Shown here: positions 14,986 to 15,317 of the stretch, piece after piece
Numbering within the stretch: position 1 is the stretch's first letter
Layout of the letters: each line of letters begins with the position of its first letter
NCBI GenBank assembly: GCA_002278985.1
Contig: NCJP01000030.1
Location: forward strand, 1 to 15,317
Source of the DNA: Erythrobacter sp. 34-65-8
Lineage (GTDB): Bacteria > Pseudomonadota > Alphaproteobacteria > Sphingomonadales > Sphingomonadaceae
Direction: 5' to 3'
DNA length: 15,317 nt
Made by a program: the position numbers and the translations under genes
The notes under the pieces: model-generated
Seen by the model: the letters and a program-made list of their open reading frames with translations, nothing else
Database searches by the model: none
Told to the model about the DNA's origin: nothing

Positions 14986-15317
14986 ATGAACCATACCCCG
15001 ATTGATCGCCGTGCCATCCCCGCGCACGCCATCGAAAGCCGCTGGCAGGCAAGCGACGGCTGGCCGATCCGCCGGATCGACTGGCCGGTGCCTGAGGCTC
15101 CGCGCGGCTCCATCCTGTTCCTCCCAGGGCGGGGCGACTGCTACGAGAAATACCTGGAAACGCTGGAACAATGGCACCTCGCCGGTTGGGCGGTGTCCGC
15201 ATCCGACTGGCGCGGTCAGGCGGGTTCGGGTCGCCTCGGCAACGATCCAGTGACCGGGCATGTCAGCGACTTTGCCGATTGGGTGAACGATCTGGCTCTG
15301 TTGTGGTCGCAATGGAA
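14986..15317 (+). CDS. Alpha/beta hydrolase (lysophospholipase-like), N-terminal part cut by window edge
   Basis: The frame opens at ATG 14986 and stays open for 110 codons to the right edge. A weak AGG lies about nine bases upstream. After a polar start, SRWQASDGWPIRRIDWP leads into GSILFLPGRGDCYEKYLETL and then GWAVSASDWRGQAGSGRL, with TGHVSDFADWVNDL further on. These match the start of the serine-aminopeptidase-like (Hydrolase_4) alpha/beta hydrolases: oxyanion-hole strand, second strand and the DWRGQGxSGR loop. The nucleophile elbow (GxSxG), aspartate and histidine would lie beyond the window, so catalytic competence cannot be checked. The natural substrate is unknown; annotation as a lysophospholipase would be by family only. 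It diverges from cpaA and need not be functionally linked to the pilus. Confidence 0.85.
   Translation, partial: MNHTPIDRRAIPAHAIESRWQASDGWPIRRIDWPVPEAPRGSILFLPGRGDCYEKYLETLEQWHLAGWAVSASDWRGQAGSGRLGNDPVTGHVSDFADWVNDLALLWSQW

Overview
The window is GC-rich, chromosome-like DNA from an alphaproteobacterium. A sphingomonad (Sphingomonadales) is the most likely source. The reasons are the large cysteine-paired TonB-dependent receptor with a VVTGSRI start, the Tad/Cpa pilus genes in alphaproteobacterial style and order, and the small exported proteins. I did not run any database search, so family names rest on motifs I could read. I see no IS element, CRISPR array, tRNA, rRNA or phage gene.

Layout. 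(1) Positions 1-3613, minus strand: the start of a small exported protein cut by the window edge, a 98-residue exported protein, a clear rho-independent terminator, and a 974-residue TonB-dependent outer-membrane receptor. (2) Positions 3614-3981: a divergent control region with several perfect palindromes. (3) Positions 3982-5962, plus strand: a thiolase and an HSD10-like short-chain dehydrogenase in one operon closed by a strong terminator. They would catalyse the last two steps of a beta-oxidation-like pathway. (4) Positions 6142-7535, plus strand: a crotonase-family protein with unusual active-site residues and a MarR-type regulator. (5) Positions 7575-14881, minus strand: a Tad (Flp-type) pilus operon in the order cpaA-cpaB-cpaC-cpaD-cpaE-tadB-tadC. 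(6) Positions 14986-15317, plus strand: the start of an alpha/beta hydrolase cut by the window edge.

The most notable region is the Tad operon. The prepilin peptidase (CpaA), periplasmic subunit CpaB, secretin CpaC, lipoprotein CpaD and platform proteins TadB and TadC all look intact. The TadA/CpaF ATPase that normally sits between cpaE and tadB is absent; only 73 noncoding bases separate them. cpaE is also split into two reading frames exactly at the junction between its receiver-like and ATPase domains, with the expected K-P motif missing. Either the machine is decaying or modified, or the ATPase lies elsewhere, or the assembly is wrong here. No Flp pilin, TadE/F/G or TadD gene is in the window. 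I found no convincing wholly new system; the two Tad defects are the best leads.
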